The position numbers were made by a program, and so were the translations under genes. Of a DNA stretch of 64,000 nucleotides, positions 54,625 through 64,000 are shown in pieces. Location: the NCBI GenBank assembly GCA_000342265.1, contig CP004348.1:682001-746000 (forward strand), written 5' to 3'. Source of the stretch: a beta proteobacterium CB. Its GTDB lineage: Bacteria; Pseudomonadota; Gammaproteobacteria; Burkholderiales; Burkholderiaceae. Below the pieces are notes generated by a model. It made no database searches and was not told where the DNA came from. It saw nothing but the letters and a program-made list of their open reading frames with translations. How positions within the stretch are numbered: the first letter of the stretch is position 1; every line of letters starts with the position of its first letter.

Positions 54625-55919
54625 CCAGCTTGCACGATAGACACATTAAGCCTTTGATCCTTGCTGGATTGAATGGCGAGAACTGGCGTTTAAAAGATTA
54701 CGAAAGTCGTGGCGGTTATCAGCAGCTGCGTCGCATCATCAATGACAAAGTTGCACCTGACGCAATCATTGCTGAATTAAAAGCTTCATCATTACGTGGT
54801 CGTGGAGGCGCAGGCTTCCCAACTGGGTTGAAGTGGAGCTTTATGCCTCGTCAATTTCCTGGTCAAAAATATTTAGTTTGTAATAGTGACGAAGGTGAAC
54901 CGGGTACATTCAAGGACCGCGACATCATGCGTTACAACCCGCATGCTTTGATTGAGGGCATGATTATTGGTGCCTACACTATGGGCATCACTGTGGGTTA
55001 CAACTATATCCACGGTGAAATTTGGGAAGTCTATTCTCGTTTTGAAGAGGCGCTTGAAGAAGCCCGCGCTGCCGGATATCTCGGTGACAAAATCATGGGA
55101 AGTGATTTCAACTTCCAATTACATGCTGCTCCAGGTTGGGGCGCATACATCTGTGGTGAAGAAACTGCTTTGTTGGAGTCTCTTGAAGGTAAGAAGGGTC
55201 AACCGCGCTTCAAGCCACCATTCCCAGCAAGCTTCGGTTTGTACGGCAAGCCAACCACGATTAACAACACTGAAACATTTGCTGCTGTGCCATTCATTAT
55301 GGCAATCGGTGGTCCGGCATATCTAGAGTTAGGTAAGCCAAATAATGGTGGCACAAAGATTTTCTCCATCTCTGGAGATGTTACTTATCCAGGTAACTAC
55401 GAGATTCCATTAGGCACTCCATTCGCTGAGTTATTAAAGCTTGCCGGCGGCATGCGTGATGGCATTCCACTGAAGGCGGTTATCCCTGGCGGTTCTTCTT
55501 CACCAGTTATTCCGGGTGCGGAAATGATGACTCTCACAATGGATTACGACAGCATTGCTAAAGCAGGATCGATGCTGGGATCTGGTGCAGTCATCGTCAT
55601 GAATGAAACACGCTGCATGGTTCGCGCCTTAGAGCGCCTGTCCTACTTCTATCATGAAGAATCTTGTGGTCAGTGCACTCCATGTCGTGAAGGTACCGGT
55701 TGGTTGTGGCGCATCGTGAGTCGTATTGAGCACGGCGAAGGGCGTCCAGAAGATTTGGATTTATTGAATGATGTAGCAGCCAATATTCAAGGTCGTACGA
55801 TTTGCGCCTTGGGTGATGCTGCTGCAATGCCGGTTCGTGGCATGTTGAAGCATTACATGGATGAATTTGCGTATCACGTAGAACATAAGCGCTGCTTAGA
55901 TTCTGCAAAACCTTTATAA
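54621..55919 (+). CDS. nuoF: NADH-quinone oxidoreductase subunit F
   Basis: 432-aa NADH/FMN subunit. [17 protein letters not shown] is the NADH-binding region, [15 protein letters not shown] binds FMN, and [12 protein letters not shown] with a later Cys near the C-terminus ligates a 4Fe-4S cluster. Entry point for electrons from NADH. Confidence 0.97.
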   Translation: MTSLHDRHIKPLILAGLNGENWRLKDYESRGGYQQLRRIINDKVAPDAIIAELKASSLRGRGGAGFPTGLKWSFMPRQFPGQKYLVCNSDEGEPGTFKDRDIMRYNPHALIEGMIIGAYTMGITVGYNYIHGEIWEVYSRFEEALEEARAAGYLGDKIMGSDFNFQLHAAPGWGAYICGEETALLESLEGKKGQPRFKPPFPASFGLYGKPTTINNTETFAAVPFIMAIGGPAYLELGKPNNGGTKIFSISGDVTYPGNYEIPLGTPFAELLKLAGGMRDGIPLKAVIPGGSSSPVIPGAEMMTLTMDYDSIAKAGSMLGSGAVIVMNETRCMVRALERLSYFYHEESCGQCTPCREGTGWLWRIVSRIEHGEGRPEDLDLLNDVAANIQGRTICALGDAAAMPVRGMLKHYMDEFAYHVEHKRCLDSAKPL

Positions 55920-55950
55920 GACATTGAGCACGGGACATCTTAAAGTGAGC

Positions 55951-58266
55951 ATGGTTGAAATCGAATTAGATGGTAAGGCAGTAGAAGTTCCGCAAGGTTC
56001 GATGGTGATGCACGCCGCGAATAAGCTCGGCACTTACATTCCTCACTTCTGCTATCACAAGAAATTATCTATCGCCGCTAACTGCCGTATGTGTTTGGTG
56101 GAAGTAGAGAAGGCCCCTAAGCCATTGCCTGCTTGCGCTACTCCTGTTACGCAAGGCATGAAGGTGTTTACGCATTCTGCTAAAGCAGTTGAAGCACAGC
56201 GTTCCGTAATGGAGTTCCTGCTGATCAACCATCCTTTGGATTGCCCAATTTGCGATCAAGGTGGTGAGTGCCAGTTACAAGATTTAGCAGTGGGTTACGG
56301 TAAATCCAATTCACGCTATGAAGAAGACAAGCGTGTTGTATTTCATAAGAATGTAGGTCCTCTCATCTCCATGCAGGAGATGACCCGTTGCATTCACTGC
56401 ACCCGTTGCGTACGCTTTGGCCAAGAAGTTGCCGGCGTCATGGAATTAGGTATGGTCAACCGCGGTGAGCATTCCGAGATCACTACTTTTGCAGGTCAAA
56501 CCATTGATTCAGAGTTATCTGGAAATATGATTGATTTGTGCCCAGTTGGCGCATTGACAAGTAAGCCATTCCGCTATGCTGCGCGTACTTGGGAATTAGG
56601 TCGTAAACGTTCAGTAAGCCCGCATGACAGTCTCGGTGCCAACACGACGATTCAAACAAAAGCCAACAAGGTAATGCGTGTTGTTGCTTTGGAAAATGAT
56701 GCAGTAAATGAGTGCTGGATTAGTGACCGTGATCGCTTCGCCTATGAAGGTTTGAATAGCGCTGACCGCGTGACTACCCCAATGGTGAAGCAGGGTGGTC
56801 AATGGCTTGAGACTGATTGGCAATCTGCGATGGATTATGTTGCCCATTCACTTAAAACCATTTCCTCTGAGAATGGTTCTGAAGCAGTTGCTGCTTTAGC
56901 GCATCCAATTTCTAGTACTGAAGAGTTGTACCTCCTTCAGAAAATGATTCGCGGCCTGGGTTCCAATCAAGTTGAGACCCGTTTACGTCAAACAGACCTC
57001 AAAGGCGCAGCTTCTGCTCCTTGGTTGGGTATGCCAATTGCTAAAGTGAGCGAGCTTGATCGCGTTCTAGTAGTTGGTAGCTTCTTGCGTAAAGAGCAGC
57101 CATTAATCGCTACCCGTTTACGTGCAGGCGCAAAGCGTGGCTTACAAGTCTCACGTATTGATGCTGGCGGTGATGACTGGTTGATTCCTGTTACTGGTAT
57201 TACTGCAACTCCAAGCGCATGGGTTAATGCATTGAGTGAAGTGGCATTGGCTGTAGCAAAAGCGAAGTCTGTTTCCGCGCCCGCTGGTACGCCTAACTTG
57301 ACAGTGTCTGCTGCTGCACAAAAGATTGCTGATAGCCTGCTCTCCGGTACATCTACTTCAGTATTGCTAGGCTCAGCCGCAATTGCCCATCCACACGCCT
57401 CTGATTTGCATGTACTGGCGCAATTTATTGCTGAGCAAACTGGTGCAACTTTGGGCTTCTTGCCTGTAGGCGGTAATGCAGTTGGTGCTAGCCTGGTCAA
57501 TGCCAATGGTGCTGGCGTTGAATCCGTGTTATCTGGTGATCGCCGCGCAGTGATCTTGATGAATATCGAGCCCGATGCAGATTTGCCAAATCCGGTACAA
57601 GCACGAGCTGCTTTGGCTAAGGCCAATACGGTGATTGCTTTAAGTGCTTATAAGAGCGCTGATTTGCTTGAGGTGGCTGATGTGATTCTGCCGATCTCTA
57701 CATATACGGAATCAGTGTCTACTTTTGTTAATTCCGAAGGCCGTGCACAAACGATTCAGCCAGCTGTAAAACCTTTAGGCGATTCACGTCCAGCATGGAA
57801 GGTTCTCCGGGTTCTAGGTGGTTTGTTGAATTTGGATGGCTTCCTCTACAACATGCCTGAAGAGGTATTGGGTGAGGCGCTTGGTGAAAATTACTGCACT
57901 AAGCTCAACAATCAATCTGCAGCGACTAGCTTGATTAATGGAAATGCGACTCTATCGGCAGGTTTGGAGCGTTTATCTGACGTGGGTATTTATGCTGGCG
58001 ATCAAATCGTACGTCGTTCATCTGCATTGCAGTTAACACGTGATGCCAAGCGCGGTAATCAAGTTGGATTAGGTCAAGCGCTCTTTAATGAGTTGGGCTT
58101 GAAAGAGGGTGATGCTGTGCGAGTGACCCAAGGTGGTCAATCTGTAGATTTGCCGGCTACATTGGAAGCGAACTTAGCCAAAGGCGCTGTCAGAATTTCT
58201 GCGGGCACTATGGCCAGCGCTCAATTGGGATCGATGTTTGGTCCTGTAACTGTTAGCAAGGCATAA
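55951..58266 (+). CDS. nuoG: NADH-quinone oxidoreductase subunit G
   Basis: About 771 aa from ATG 55951. A GTG at 55945 has a better spaced GGGA and is an alternative; TTG 55924 is unlikely. N-terminal 2Fe-2S domain ([22 protein letters not shown]), then a His/Cys cluster domain ([21 protein letters not shown]), 4Fe-4S ligands ([14 protein letters not shown]) and a molybdopterin-like domain that holds no cofactor in complex I. The largest peripheral subunit. Confidence 0.95.
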   Translation: MVEIELDGKAVEVPQGSMVMHAANKLGTYIPHFCYHKKLSIAANCRMCLVEVEKAPKPLPACATPVTQGMKVFTHSAKAVEAQRSVMEFLLINHPLDCPICDQGGECQLQDLAVGYGKSNSRYEEDKRVVFHKNVGPLISMQEMTRCIHCTRCVRFGQEVAGVMELGMVNRGEHSEITTFAGQTIDSELSGNMIDLCPVGALTSKPFRYAARTWELGRKRSVSPHDSLGANTTIQTKANKVMRVVALENDAVNECWISDRDRFAYEGLNSADRVTTPMVKQGGQWLETDWQSAMDYVAHSLKTISSENGSEAVAALAHPISSTEELYLLQKMIRGLGSNQVETRLRQTDLKGAASAPWLGMPIAKVSELDRVLVVGSFLRKEQPLIATRLRAGAKRGLQVSRIDAGGDDWLIPVTGITATPSAWVNALSEVALAVAKAKSVSAPAGTPNLTVSAAAQKIADSLLSGTSTSVLLGSAAIAHPHASDLHVLAQFIAEQTGATLGFLPVGGNAVGASLVNANGAGVESVLSGDRRAVILMNIEPDADLPNPVQARAALAKANTVIALSAYKSADLLEVADVILPISTYTESVSTFVNSEGRAQTIQPAVKPLGDSRPAWKVLRVLGGLLNLDGFLYNMPEEVLGEALGENYCTKLNNQSAATSLINGNATLSAGLERLSDVGIYAGDQIVRRSSALQLTRDAKRGNQVGLGQALFNELGLKEGDAVRVTQGGQSVDLPATLEANLAKGAVRISAGTMASAQLGSMFGPVTVSKA

Positions 58267-58274
58267 GGGACGAG

Positions 58275-59348
58275 ATGGATAATTTCTTGAACCTCATTAC
58301 CACCCAGGGTGAGGCTATCTTTGGCTCACTATGGCCACTTGTTTGGGCTTTGGTGCGTATCGTAATCATCGTATTGCCGATGTTTGGCGCGGTTGCTTAT
58401 ATGACTCTCTGGGAGCGTAAGTTGATCGGCTGGATGCATATCCGTCTTGGACCAAACCGCGTTGGCCCTTTAGGTTTGCTACAACCAATCGCTGATGCCT
58501 TGAAGTTGTTGATGAAGGAAATTATTTCTCCGACTCAAGCTAGCAAAGTACTGTATTTCATTGCACCAGTGATGGTGATCATGCCGGCTTTTGCTGCTTG
58601 GGCTGTGATTCCCTTTCAGGCCAAAATGGTCTTGGCAGATGTTAATGCAGGCTTGTTGTACGTAATGGCAATTTCATCTATTGGTGTTTATGGTGTGATC
58701 TTAGCCGGCTGGTCATCCAACTCGAAATACCCATTCCTTGGCGCTATGCGTGCTTCAGCTCAAATGATTTCTTATGAAATCGCCATGGGTTTTGCCTTGG
58801 TTACTGTGTTGTTGACTTCGGGCTCATTGAACTTGAGCACGATTGTGGCCTCGCAGGAGCAGGGCTACTTCGCTAGCATGGGCTTGAACTTCCTTTCTTG
58901 GAATTGGTTGCCATTGCTACCAATGTTCGTGATTTACTTCATCTCTGGCGTTGCTGAAACGAACCGTCATCCATTTGACGTGGTTGAGGGTGAGTCTGAG
59001 ATTGTTGCGGGTCATATGGTTGAGTACTCTGGCATGGCTTTTGCGATGTTCTTCTTGGCTGAATACGCCAATATGATCTTGATCGCTGCTTTAGCATCGA
59101 CGATGTTCTTGGGCGGTTGGTTACCAATCGTTGATTTGCCTATTCTTCGTGATATCCCAGGCTTTTTCTGGTTGTTTGCTAAAACCTTCTTCCTCTTGTC
59201 TTGCGTTATCTGGTTGCGTGCAACATTGCCACGCTATCGCTATGACCAGATCATGCGTTTGGGTTGGAAAATCTTTATTCCCATCTCCGTATTCTGGGTA
59301 GTTGTCGTTGGCGCATGGGTTGTATCCCCATTGAATATTTGGAAATAA
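58275..59348 (+). CDS. nuoH: NADH-quinone oxidoreductase subunit H
   Basis: 357-aa membrane subunit with about eight spans. [32 protein letters not shown] is the signature, and [29 protein letters not shown] the quinone-side loop rich in acidic residues. It connects the membrane arm to the peripheral arm. Confidence 0.97.
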   Translation: MDNFLNLITTQGEAIFGSLWPLVWALVRIVIIVLPMFGAVAYMTLWERKLIGWMHIRLGPNRVGPLGLLQPIADALKLLMKEIISPTQASKVLYFIAPVMVIMPAFAAWAVIPFQAKMVLADVNAGLLYVMAISSIGVYGVILAGWSSNSKYPFLGAMRASAQMISYEIAMGFALVTVLLTSGSLNLSTIVASQEQGYFASMGLNFLSWNWLPLLPMFVIYFISGVAETNRHPFDVVEGESEIVAGHMVEYSGMAFAMFFLAEYANMILIAALASTMFLGGWLPIVDLPILRDIPGFFWLFAKTFFLLSCVIWLRATLPRYRYDQIMRLGWKIFIPISVFWVVVVGAWVVSPLNIWK

Positions 59349-59359
59349 GTTGATCAATC

Positions 59360-59851
59360 ATGTTTAAGAAAATTTCCCAATTCCTCGATAGCTTGATGCT
59401 GAAAGATATTTTGGTCGGTATGTCGATTACTGGTCGTTATCTCTTTAAGCCAAAAATTACGGTTCAATATCCCGAAGAGAAGACGCCTCAGTCTGTTCGC
59501 TTCCGCGGTTTACATGCCTTACGCCGTTATGAAAACGGTGAAGAGCGTTGTATTGGTTGCAAATTGTGCGAGGCAGTTTGTCCTGCTTATGCAATCACGA
59601 TTGAAACTGCTGAGCGCGATGATGGTACGCGCCGTACCAGTCGTTACGACATTGACTTAACCAAGTGCATTTTCTGCGGCTTCTGCGAAGAGGCTTGCCC
59701 GGTTGACGCTATTGTTGAAACCAATATTTTTGAGTATTTCGGTGATAAGCGCGGCGATTTGTATTTCACTAAAGAAATGCTTTTGGCTGTAGGCGATAAG
59801 TATGAAAAAGATATCGCCGCTAATCGCGCAGCTGATGCGCCTTATCGTTAA
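59360..59851 (+). CDS. nuoI: NADH-quinone oxidoreductase subunit I
   Basis: 163-aa ferredoxin-like subunit with two 4Fe-4S motifs: [13 protein letters not shown] and [13 protein letters not shown]. It passes electrons from NuoG to NuoB. An N-terminal helix anchors it to the membrane surface. Confidence 0.97.
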   Translation: MFKKISQFLDSLMLKDILVGMSITGRYLFKPKITVQYPEEKTPQSVRFRGLHALRRYENGEERCIGCKLCEAVCPAYAITIETAERDDGTRRTSRYDIDLTKCIFCGFCEEACPVDAIVETNIFEYFGDKRGDLYFTKEMLLAVGDKYEKDIAANRAADAPYR

Positions 59852-59872
59852 TCGAATAGAGCACAACGACAT

Positions 59873-60520
59873 ATGACATTCGATACTTCCACACTTTTTG
59901 CAGCATTCTTTTATGCCTTTGCTGGCCTTTTAGTGCTTTCAGCATTGCGCGTGATTACGGCTCGCAATCCAGTACACGCTGCACTCTTCCTGGTTTTAGC
60001 TTTCTTCTGCGCCTCAGGTCTATGGATGCTCCTGAAGGCTGAATTCTTAAGCCTTGCTCTGATTCTTGTATACGTTGGCGCCGTGATGGTGCTCTTCTTG
60101 TTCGTCGTCATGATGCTCGATCTTGATCTTGAGCACTTGCGTCGTGATTTCAAGAAATTTTTACCTGTAGCCTTCTTAATGGGTGCGGTTATCGTCTTGG
60201 AATTGTCTATCGTCTTAATTCGTAGCTTTATTGGTACTAGTGCACCAGTTCAGCCGATGCTCGAGGAGATGGCCACTAGCAATACCCAAGCCTTAGGCAT
60301 GTTGATTTTCGTTGACTATGTTTATGCCTTCGAGGTTGCTGGCGTCATTCTCTTGGTGGCGATCATTGCCGCCGTTGCCTTAACTCTGCGTAACCGCAAA
60401 GACTCTAAATCCCAAAATATTCATGAGCAAGTGAACGTGAATTCTGCAGATCGTATGCGCATCGTCAAGATGGGTTCTGATATGGCTGCAAAGCAAGATG
60501 CTCGTGGAGAAAAGAAATGA
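59873..60520 (+). CDS. nuoJ: NADH-quinone oxidoreductase subunit J
   Basis: 215-aa membrane subunit, five spans ([21 protein letters not shown] is the conserved third). The hydrophilic tail after about residue 175 is longer than needed for the fold. Stop overlaps nuoK start (ATGA). Confidence 0.94.
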   Translation: MTFDTSTLFAAFFYAFAGLLVLSALRVITARNPVHAALFLVLAFFCASGLWMLLKAEFLSLALILVYVGAVMVLFLFVVMMLDLDLEHLRRDFKKFLPVAFLMGAVIVLELSIVLIRSFIGTSAPVQPMLEEMATSNTQALGMLIFVDYVYAFEVAGVILLVAIIAAVALTLRNRKDSKSQNIHEQVNVNSADRMRIVKMGSDMAAKQDARGEKK

Positions 60521-60825
60521 CTATTACCTTAGCTCACTACTTAGTGCTTGGCGCAATTCTGTTTGCGACTAGCGTAATCGGCATTTTCTTAAACCGTAAG
60601 AACATCATTGTGCTCTTAATGGCAATTGAATTAATGCTTCTTTCTGTGAACATGAACTTTGTAGCCTTCTCTCATTATTTGGGTGATATGGCTGGTCAAG
60701 TATTCGTATTCTTTATTTTGACTGTGGCTGCTGCTGAGGCAGCAATCGGTTTGGCAATTTTGGTTGTTCTCTTCCGTAAGGTAGACACCATTAATGCTGA
60801 AGACCTTGACCACCTAAAAGGCTAG
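60517..60825 (+). CDS. nuoK: NADH-quinone oxidoreductase subunit K
   Basis: 102-aa membrane subunit with three spans; conserved glutamates lie in [16 protein letters not shown] and [19 protein letters not shown]. Part of the proton path. Two bases before nuoL. Confidence 0.96.
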   Translation: MTITLAHYLVLGAILFATSVIGIFLNRKNIIVLLMAIELMLLSVNMNFVAFSHYLGDMAGQVFVFFILTVAAAEAAIGLAILVVLFRKVDTINAEDLDHLKG

Positions 60826-60827
60826 TC

Positions 60828-62888
60828 ATGCAATTGACCTTAACTCTCCCTGTTCTCTGCGCAATTCCGCTGGCGCCATTATTTGGCTCGGCGATTGCGG
60901 GATTCTTTGGCACCAAATTAGGCGGTAAGCGCATCGGGCAGGGCGCTTGCCAGTTCGTCACTATTTTGGGTGTGATGATTGCCTTCGTTTTGTCTTGCTT
61001 TGTGCTCGTACAGGTAATGGATGGCTTCTATTTCAATGGCACCGTGTACCGCTGGATGCAGTTGGGTGAACTTAATTTGGATATTGGTTTCTTAATTGAC
61101 CCGCTGACAGCCACCATGATGTGTGTGGTGACCTTTGTTTCTTTGATGGTTCATATTTATACCATCGGCTATATGCAGGGCGAAGAGGGTTACAACCGCT
61201 TCTTCTCGTACATTTCACTCTTTACCTTCGCGATGTTGATGTTGGTAATGAGTAACAACCTCTTGCAACTCTTCTTCGGCTGGGAAGCAGTGGGCGTGGT
61301 TTCTTATTTATTGATTGGCTTCTACTTTGAGCGTCAATCTGCTGTATTTGCCAATATGAAAGCCTTCTTGGTTAACCGTGTTGGTGACTTTGGCTTCATT
61401 CTCGGTATTGGCTTGCTATTGGCCAGCACTGGCTCCATGAACTACGACGTGATCTTTGCTCAGAACACTGCATTAGCAGCGCAAACATTGCCTGGTACTA
61501 GTTGGAATTTGGTAACCGTAGCTTGTATCTGCCTCTTTATTGGCGCGATGGGTAAGTCAGCACAGTTCCCATTACATGTTTGGTTGCCTGATTCGATGGA
61601 AGGCCCAACCCCAATTTCTGCATTGATTCATGCTGCAACGATGGTGACTGCTGGCATCTTCATGGTGTCACGTATGTCACCGCTATTTGAGTTGTCTGAT
61701 GCAGCCTTGAGCTTCATCTTGGTCATTGGTTCGATCACTGCGCTCTTTATGGGTTTCTTGGGCATAGTTCAAACCGATATCAAGCGGGTAGTGGCTTATT
61801 CCACACTGTCTCAATTGGGTTACATGACCGTGGCTTTGGGTGTTTCTGCTTATCCAGTTGCCATCTTCCATTTGATGACTCATGCATTCTTTAAGGCGCT
61901 CCTGTTCCTCGCAGCGGGTAGTGTGATTTTGGGTATGCACCATGAGCAAGATATGCGCAAGATGGGTGGTCTCTGGAAATACATGCCAATTACTTGCCTG
62001 ATGATGTTGTTGGGTAATTTGGCATTGATCGGCACTCCATTCTTCTCCGGCTTTTATTCCAAAGACTCCATCATCGAGGCGGTAGCTGCTAGCCATATTC
62101 CCGGTGCTGGCTTTGCTTACTTCGCAGTAATGGCCAGCGTCTTTGTAACGGCTTTGTACTCCTTCCGTTTGTACTTCTACGTATTCCACGGTAAAGCCCG
62201 TTGGGGTAATGATGATGCTCATGCGCACGATCACCACCATGATCATGCTGAGCAGGGCGATGATCATGCGCACCACGGTTTGGCTCCTGGTCAAAAACCA
62301 CATGAGTCACCATTTGTTGTGACCTTGCCTTTAATCTTGTTGGCGATTCCTTCGGTCATCATCGGCTACTACACAATTACTCCGTTGCTGTTTGGTACTT
62401 ACTTCGGCGATTCAATCTTTGTTGATATCGGCAAGCATCCAGCGATGAAGGAACTTGCTGAAGAGTTCCATGGTCCGATTGCTATGGCAATGCATTCATT
62501 GACATCCCCAGTATTGCTATTGGTTGTCCTAGGCGTGTTAACTGCCGCGATTGGTTATCTCTGGGCTCCGAAGTTGCCTGGTGTAGTTGCGCAGGCATTC
62601 GCGCCTGTTAAGAAGTTAATGGATAACAAATACTATCTCGACGATCTAAACCAAGCAGTATTTGCTAAGGGCTTGTTGTGGATCGGCGGTGTCTTGTGGC
62701 ATCGCGGCGATCAGCAAGCTATCGACGGCTTCTTGGTCAACGGTAGTGCTCATGCAGTAGGGCGCTTTTCTGCAGTGATTCGCCATTTGCAATCCGGCTA
62801 TCTCTATCACTATGCCTTCGCAATGATTGCGGGCCTAGCGGTAATGCTAGCTTGGGTTTTATACGCTTACCTGCCTTTTGTTCGCTAG
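60828..62888 (+). CDS. nuoL: NADH-quinone oxidoreductase subunit L
   Basis: 686-aa antiporter-like subunit with about 16 spans. FFGWEAVGVVSYLLIGFYF, LPLHVWLPDSMEGPTPISALIHAATMV-type core and GFYSKDSIIEA are family blocks. A His/Asp-rich loop at 62215-62275 (HAHDHHHDHAEQGDDHAHH) is an insertion between membrane segments. The long lateral helix is expected in the C-terminal part. Confidence 0.96.
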   Translation: MQLTLTLPVLCAIPLAPLFGSAIAGFFGTKLGGKRIGQGACQFVTILGVMIAFVLSCFVLVQVMDGFYFNGTVYRWMQLGELNLDIGFLIDPLTATMMCVVTFVSLMVHIYTIGYMQGEEGYNRFFSYISLFTFAMLMLVMSNNLLQLFFGWEAVGVVSYLLIGFYFERQSAVFANMKAFLVNRVGDFGFILGIGLLLASTGSMNYDVIFAQNTALAAQTLPGTSWNLVTVACICLFIGAMGKSAQFPLHVWLPDSMEGPTPISALIHAATMVTAGIFMVSRMSPLFELSDAALSFILVIGSITALFMGFLGIVQTDIKRVVAYSTLSQLGYMTVALGVSAYPVAIFHLMTHAFFKALLFLAAGSVILGMHHEQDMRKMGGLWKYMPITCLMMLLGNLALIGTPFFSGFYSKDSIIEAVAASHIPGAGFAYFAVMASVFVTALYSFRLYFYVFHGKARWGNDDAHAHDHHHDHAEQGDDHAHHGLAPGQKPHESPFVVTLPLILLAIPSVIIGYYTITPLLFGTYFGDSIFVDIGKHPAMKELAEEFHGPIAMAMHSLTSPVLLLVVLGVLTAAIGYLWAPKLPGVVAQAFAPVKKLMDNKYYLDDLNQAVFAKGLLWIGGVLWHRGDQQAIDGFLVNGSAHAVGRFSAVIRHLQSGYLYHYAFAMIAGLAVMLAWVLYAYLPFVR

Positions 62889-62912
62889 GCCTTTGTTACT
62901 TAAGTAGCCATC

Positions 62913-64000
62913 ATGATTCTTTCTTACGCCATCTGGATTCCGATTTTCTTCGGCATCATTATTTTGTTCTACGGTTCAGAGAGACCGACTGCTGGCGTTC
63001 GCTGGTTAGCTCTTTTTGGCGCCGTACTTGGCTTCATTGCAACCTTGCCCCTGATCATTCACTTTGATATTGCCAATCCTGGCATGCAGTTTGTTGAAAA
63101 GATTAGCTGGATTCCTCGTTACGATATTAACTATTACCTGGGTATCGACGGCATCTCCGTGTGGTTCATTGTTTTAACTGCGTTCATTAATATTTTTGTA
63201 GTGATTGCTGCATGGGAAGTCATTGATAAGAAGGTTTCCCAATACATGGCCTCCTTCTTAATCCTTTCTGGATTGATGATTGGTGTATTCGCAGCTTTAG
63301 ATGCTTTGTTGTTTTACGTATTCTTCGAAGCAACTTTGATCCCGATGTACATCATCATTGGTGTGTGGGGTGGTCATAACCGCATCTATGCTGCTTTTAA
63401 GTTCTTCTTGTATACCTTGCTTGGCTCATTGCTTACTTTGATTGCCATGCTGTATTTGTACAACGTGACGAATACCTTTGATATCTTGGCTTGGCATAAT
63501 GCTCGCCTCGATATCGTGGAGCAAATACTCCTGTTCTTTGCTTTCTTCATGGCCTTTGCTGTGAAGGTGCCAATGTGGCCTTTGCATACTTGGTTGCCAG
63601 ACGTTCACGTTGAGGCGCCAACCGGCGGCTCTGTTGTGTTGGCTGCAATCATGTTGAAGCTAGGTGCCTATGGTTTCTTGCGTTTCTCATTGCCAATTGC
63701 CCCAGATGCAAGCCAATACCTTGGTCCATTTGTCATCTTCCTATCTTTGGTTGCTGTGATTTACGTTGGCGCAGTTGCTTTGGTTCAGAAAGATATGAAG
63801 AAGTTGGTGGCTTACTCATCAGTAGCTCACATGGGTTTCGTGACCTTGGGTTTCTTCCTCTTTAGCCCGCTGGGTATTGAGGGCGGTATTGTGCAGATGA
63901 TTTCTCACGGCTTTGTAGCTGGCGCAATGTTCCTTTCTATTGGTGTGTTGTATGACCGTATGCATACTCGTCAAATCGCTGATTACGGTGGTGTTGTACA
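62913..64000 (+). CDS. nuoM: NADH-quinone oxidoreductase subunit M, 3' end cut by the window
   Basis: The frame from ATG 62913 stays open to the window end (362 codons). Hydrophobic spans, DGISVWFIVLTAFINIF, FEATLIPMYIIIGVWGG and VPMWPLHTWLPDVHVEAPTGGSV are NuoM signatures. It is a second antiporter-like subunit, 24 bases after nuoL. nuoN is expected next, outside the window. Confidence 0.96.
   Translation, partial: MILSYAIWIPIFFGIIILFYGSERPTAGVRWLALFGAVLGFIATLPLIIHFDIANPGMQFVEKISWIPRYDINYYLGIDGISVWFIVLTAFINIFVVIAAWEVIDKKVSQYMASFLILSGLMIGVFAALDALLFYVFFEATLIPMYIIIGVWGGHNRIYAAFKFFLYTLLGSLLTLIAMLYLYNVTNTFDILAWHNARLDIVEQILLFFAFFMAFAVKVPMWPLHTWLPDVHVEAPTGGSVVLAAIMLKLGAYGFLRFSLPIAPDASQYLGPFVIFLSLVAVIYVGAVALVQKDMKKLVAYSSVAHMGFVTLGFFLFSPLGIEGGIVQMISHGFVAGAMFLSIGVLYDRMHTRQIADYGGVV

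Overview
The window is a contiguous piece of a betaproteobacterial chromosome. Gene content and order fit a small-genome Burkholderiaceae member, most likely Polynucleobacter or a close relative. This is inferred from the protein sequences, the moderate GC content and betaproteobacterial synteny: rpoZ-spoT-greB, tpiA-secG-tRNA-Leu-nuoA to nuoM, ilvBNC-psd-pssA-leuA, and sigma factor-DUF3619-DUF3106-RDD. Coding density is very high. I saw no insertion sequence, prophage, CRISPR array or rRNA. Both window edges cut genes: a formate dehydrogenase alpha subunit on the left and nuoM on the right.

Layout. 1-2.0 kb: end of a formate dehydrogenase operon. 2.1-2.6 kb: a small ParD-like/RelE-ParE-like toxin-antitoxin pair with a palindromic operator. 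2.7-7.0 kb: de novo NAD synthesis (nadB forward; nadA-nadC reverse) with a ClpP-fold lipoprotein behind nadB. 7.1-10.0 kb: phosphomannomutase/phosphoglucomutase and pgi. 10.2-11.4 kb: an LhgO-like oxidase and tRNA-Ser. 11.5-13.1 kb: a quieter stretch with a MarR-like regulator, a tiny acidic protein, about 300 bases without a gene and an anchored two-repeat protein. 13.3-16.4 kb: a SHP-diheme cytochrome-cytochrome b561 module followed by a membrane histidine kinase. 16.5-21.8 kb: an alkylsulfatase-like metallo-hydrolase, a CoA-transferase, a Bug solute receptor and an enoyl-CoA hydratase.

21.9-29.3 kb is housekeeping: hemW-rdgB-rph reverse; yicC-gmk-rpoZ-spoT forward; greB reverse; tRNA-Arg. 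29.4-33.7 kb holds an MCE/Mla-type lipid transporter (STAS-permease fusion, ATPase, MCE protein, auxiliary lipoprotein) and an atypical SDR protein. 33.7-36.2 kb is a large FtsX-like permease. 36.2-38.5 kb is a reverse operon led by an ECF-type sigma factor. 38.6-45.4 kb combines branched-chain amino acid synthesis (ilvB, ilvN, ilvC, leuA) with phosphatidylethanolamine synthesis (psd, pssA). 45.4-51.3 kb has a YSC84-family protein, rpsO, pnp, a quinone oxidoreductase, tpiA, secG and tRNA-Leu. From 51.4 kb to the edge runs the NADH:quinone oxidoreductase (complex I) operon.

The most interesting non-coding signal is a complete-looking transcription attenuator in front of leuA. An unannotated 25-codon leader peptide has nine leucine codons, including a run of four. 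It is followed by a rho-independent terminator and a sequence in the leader able to pair with the terminator's 5' arm. Other signals worth checking are a perfect 10-bp inverted repeat at the MarR-like gene, inverted-repeat operators at the toxin-antitoxin and alkylsulfatase genes, competing hairpins in the pnp leader, and an apparent orphan histidine kinase beside the cytochrome module.
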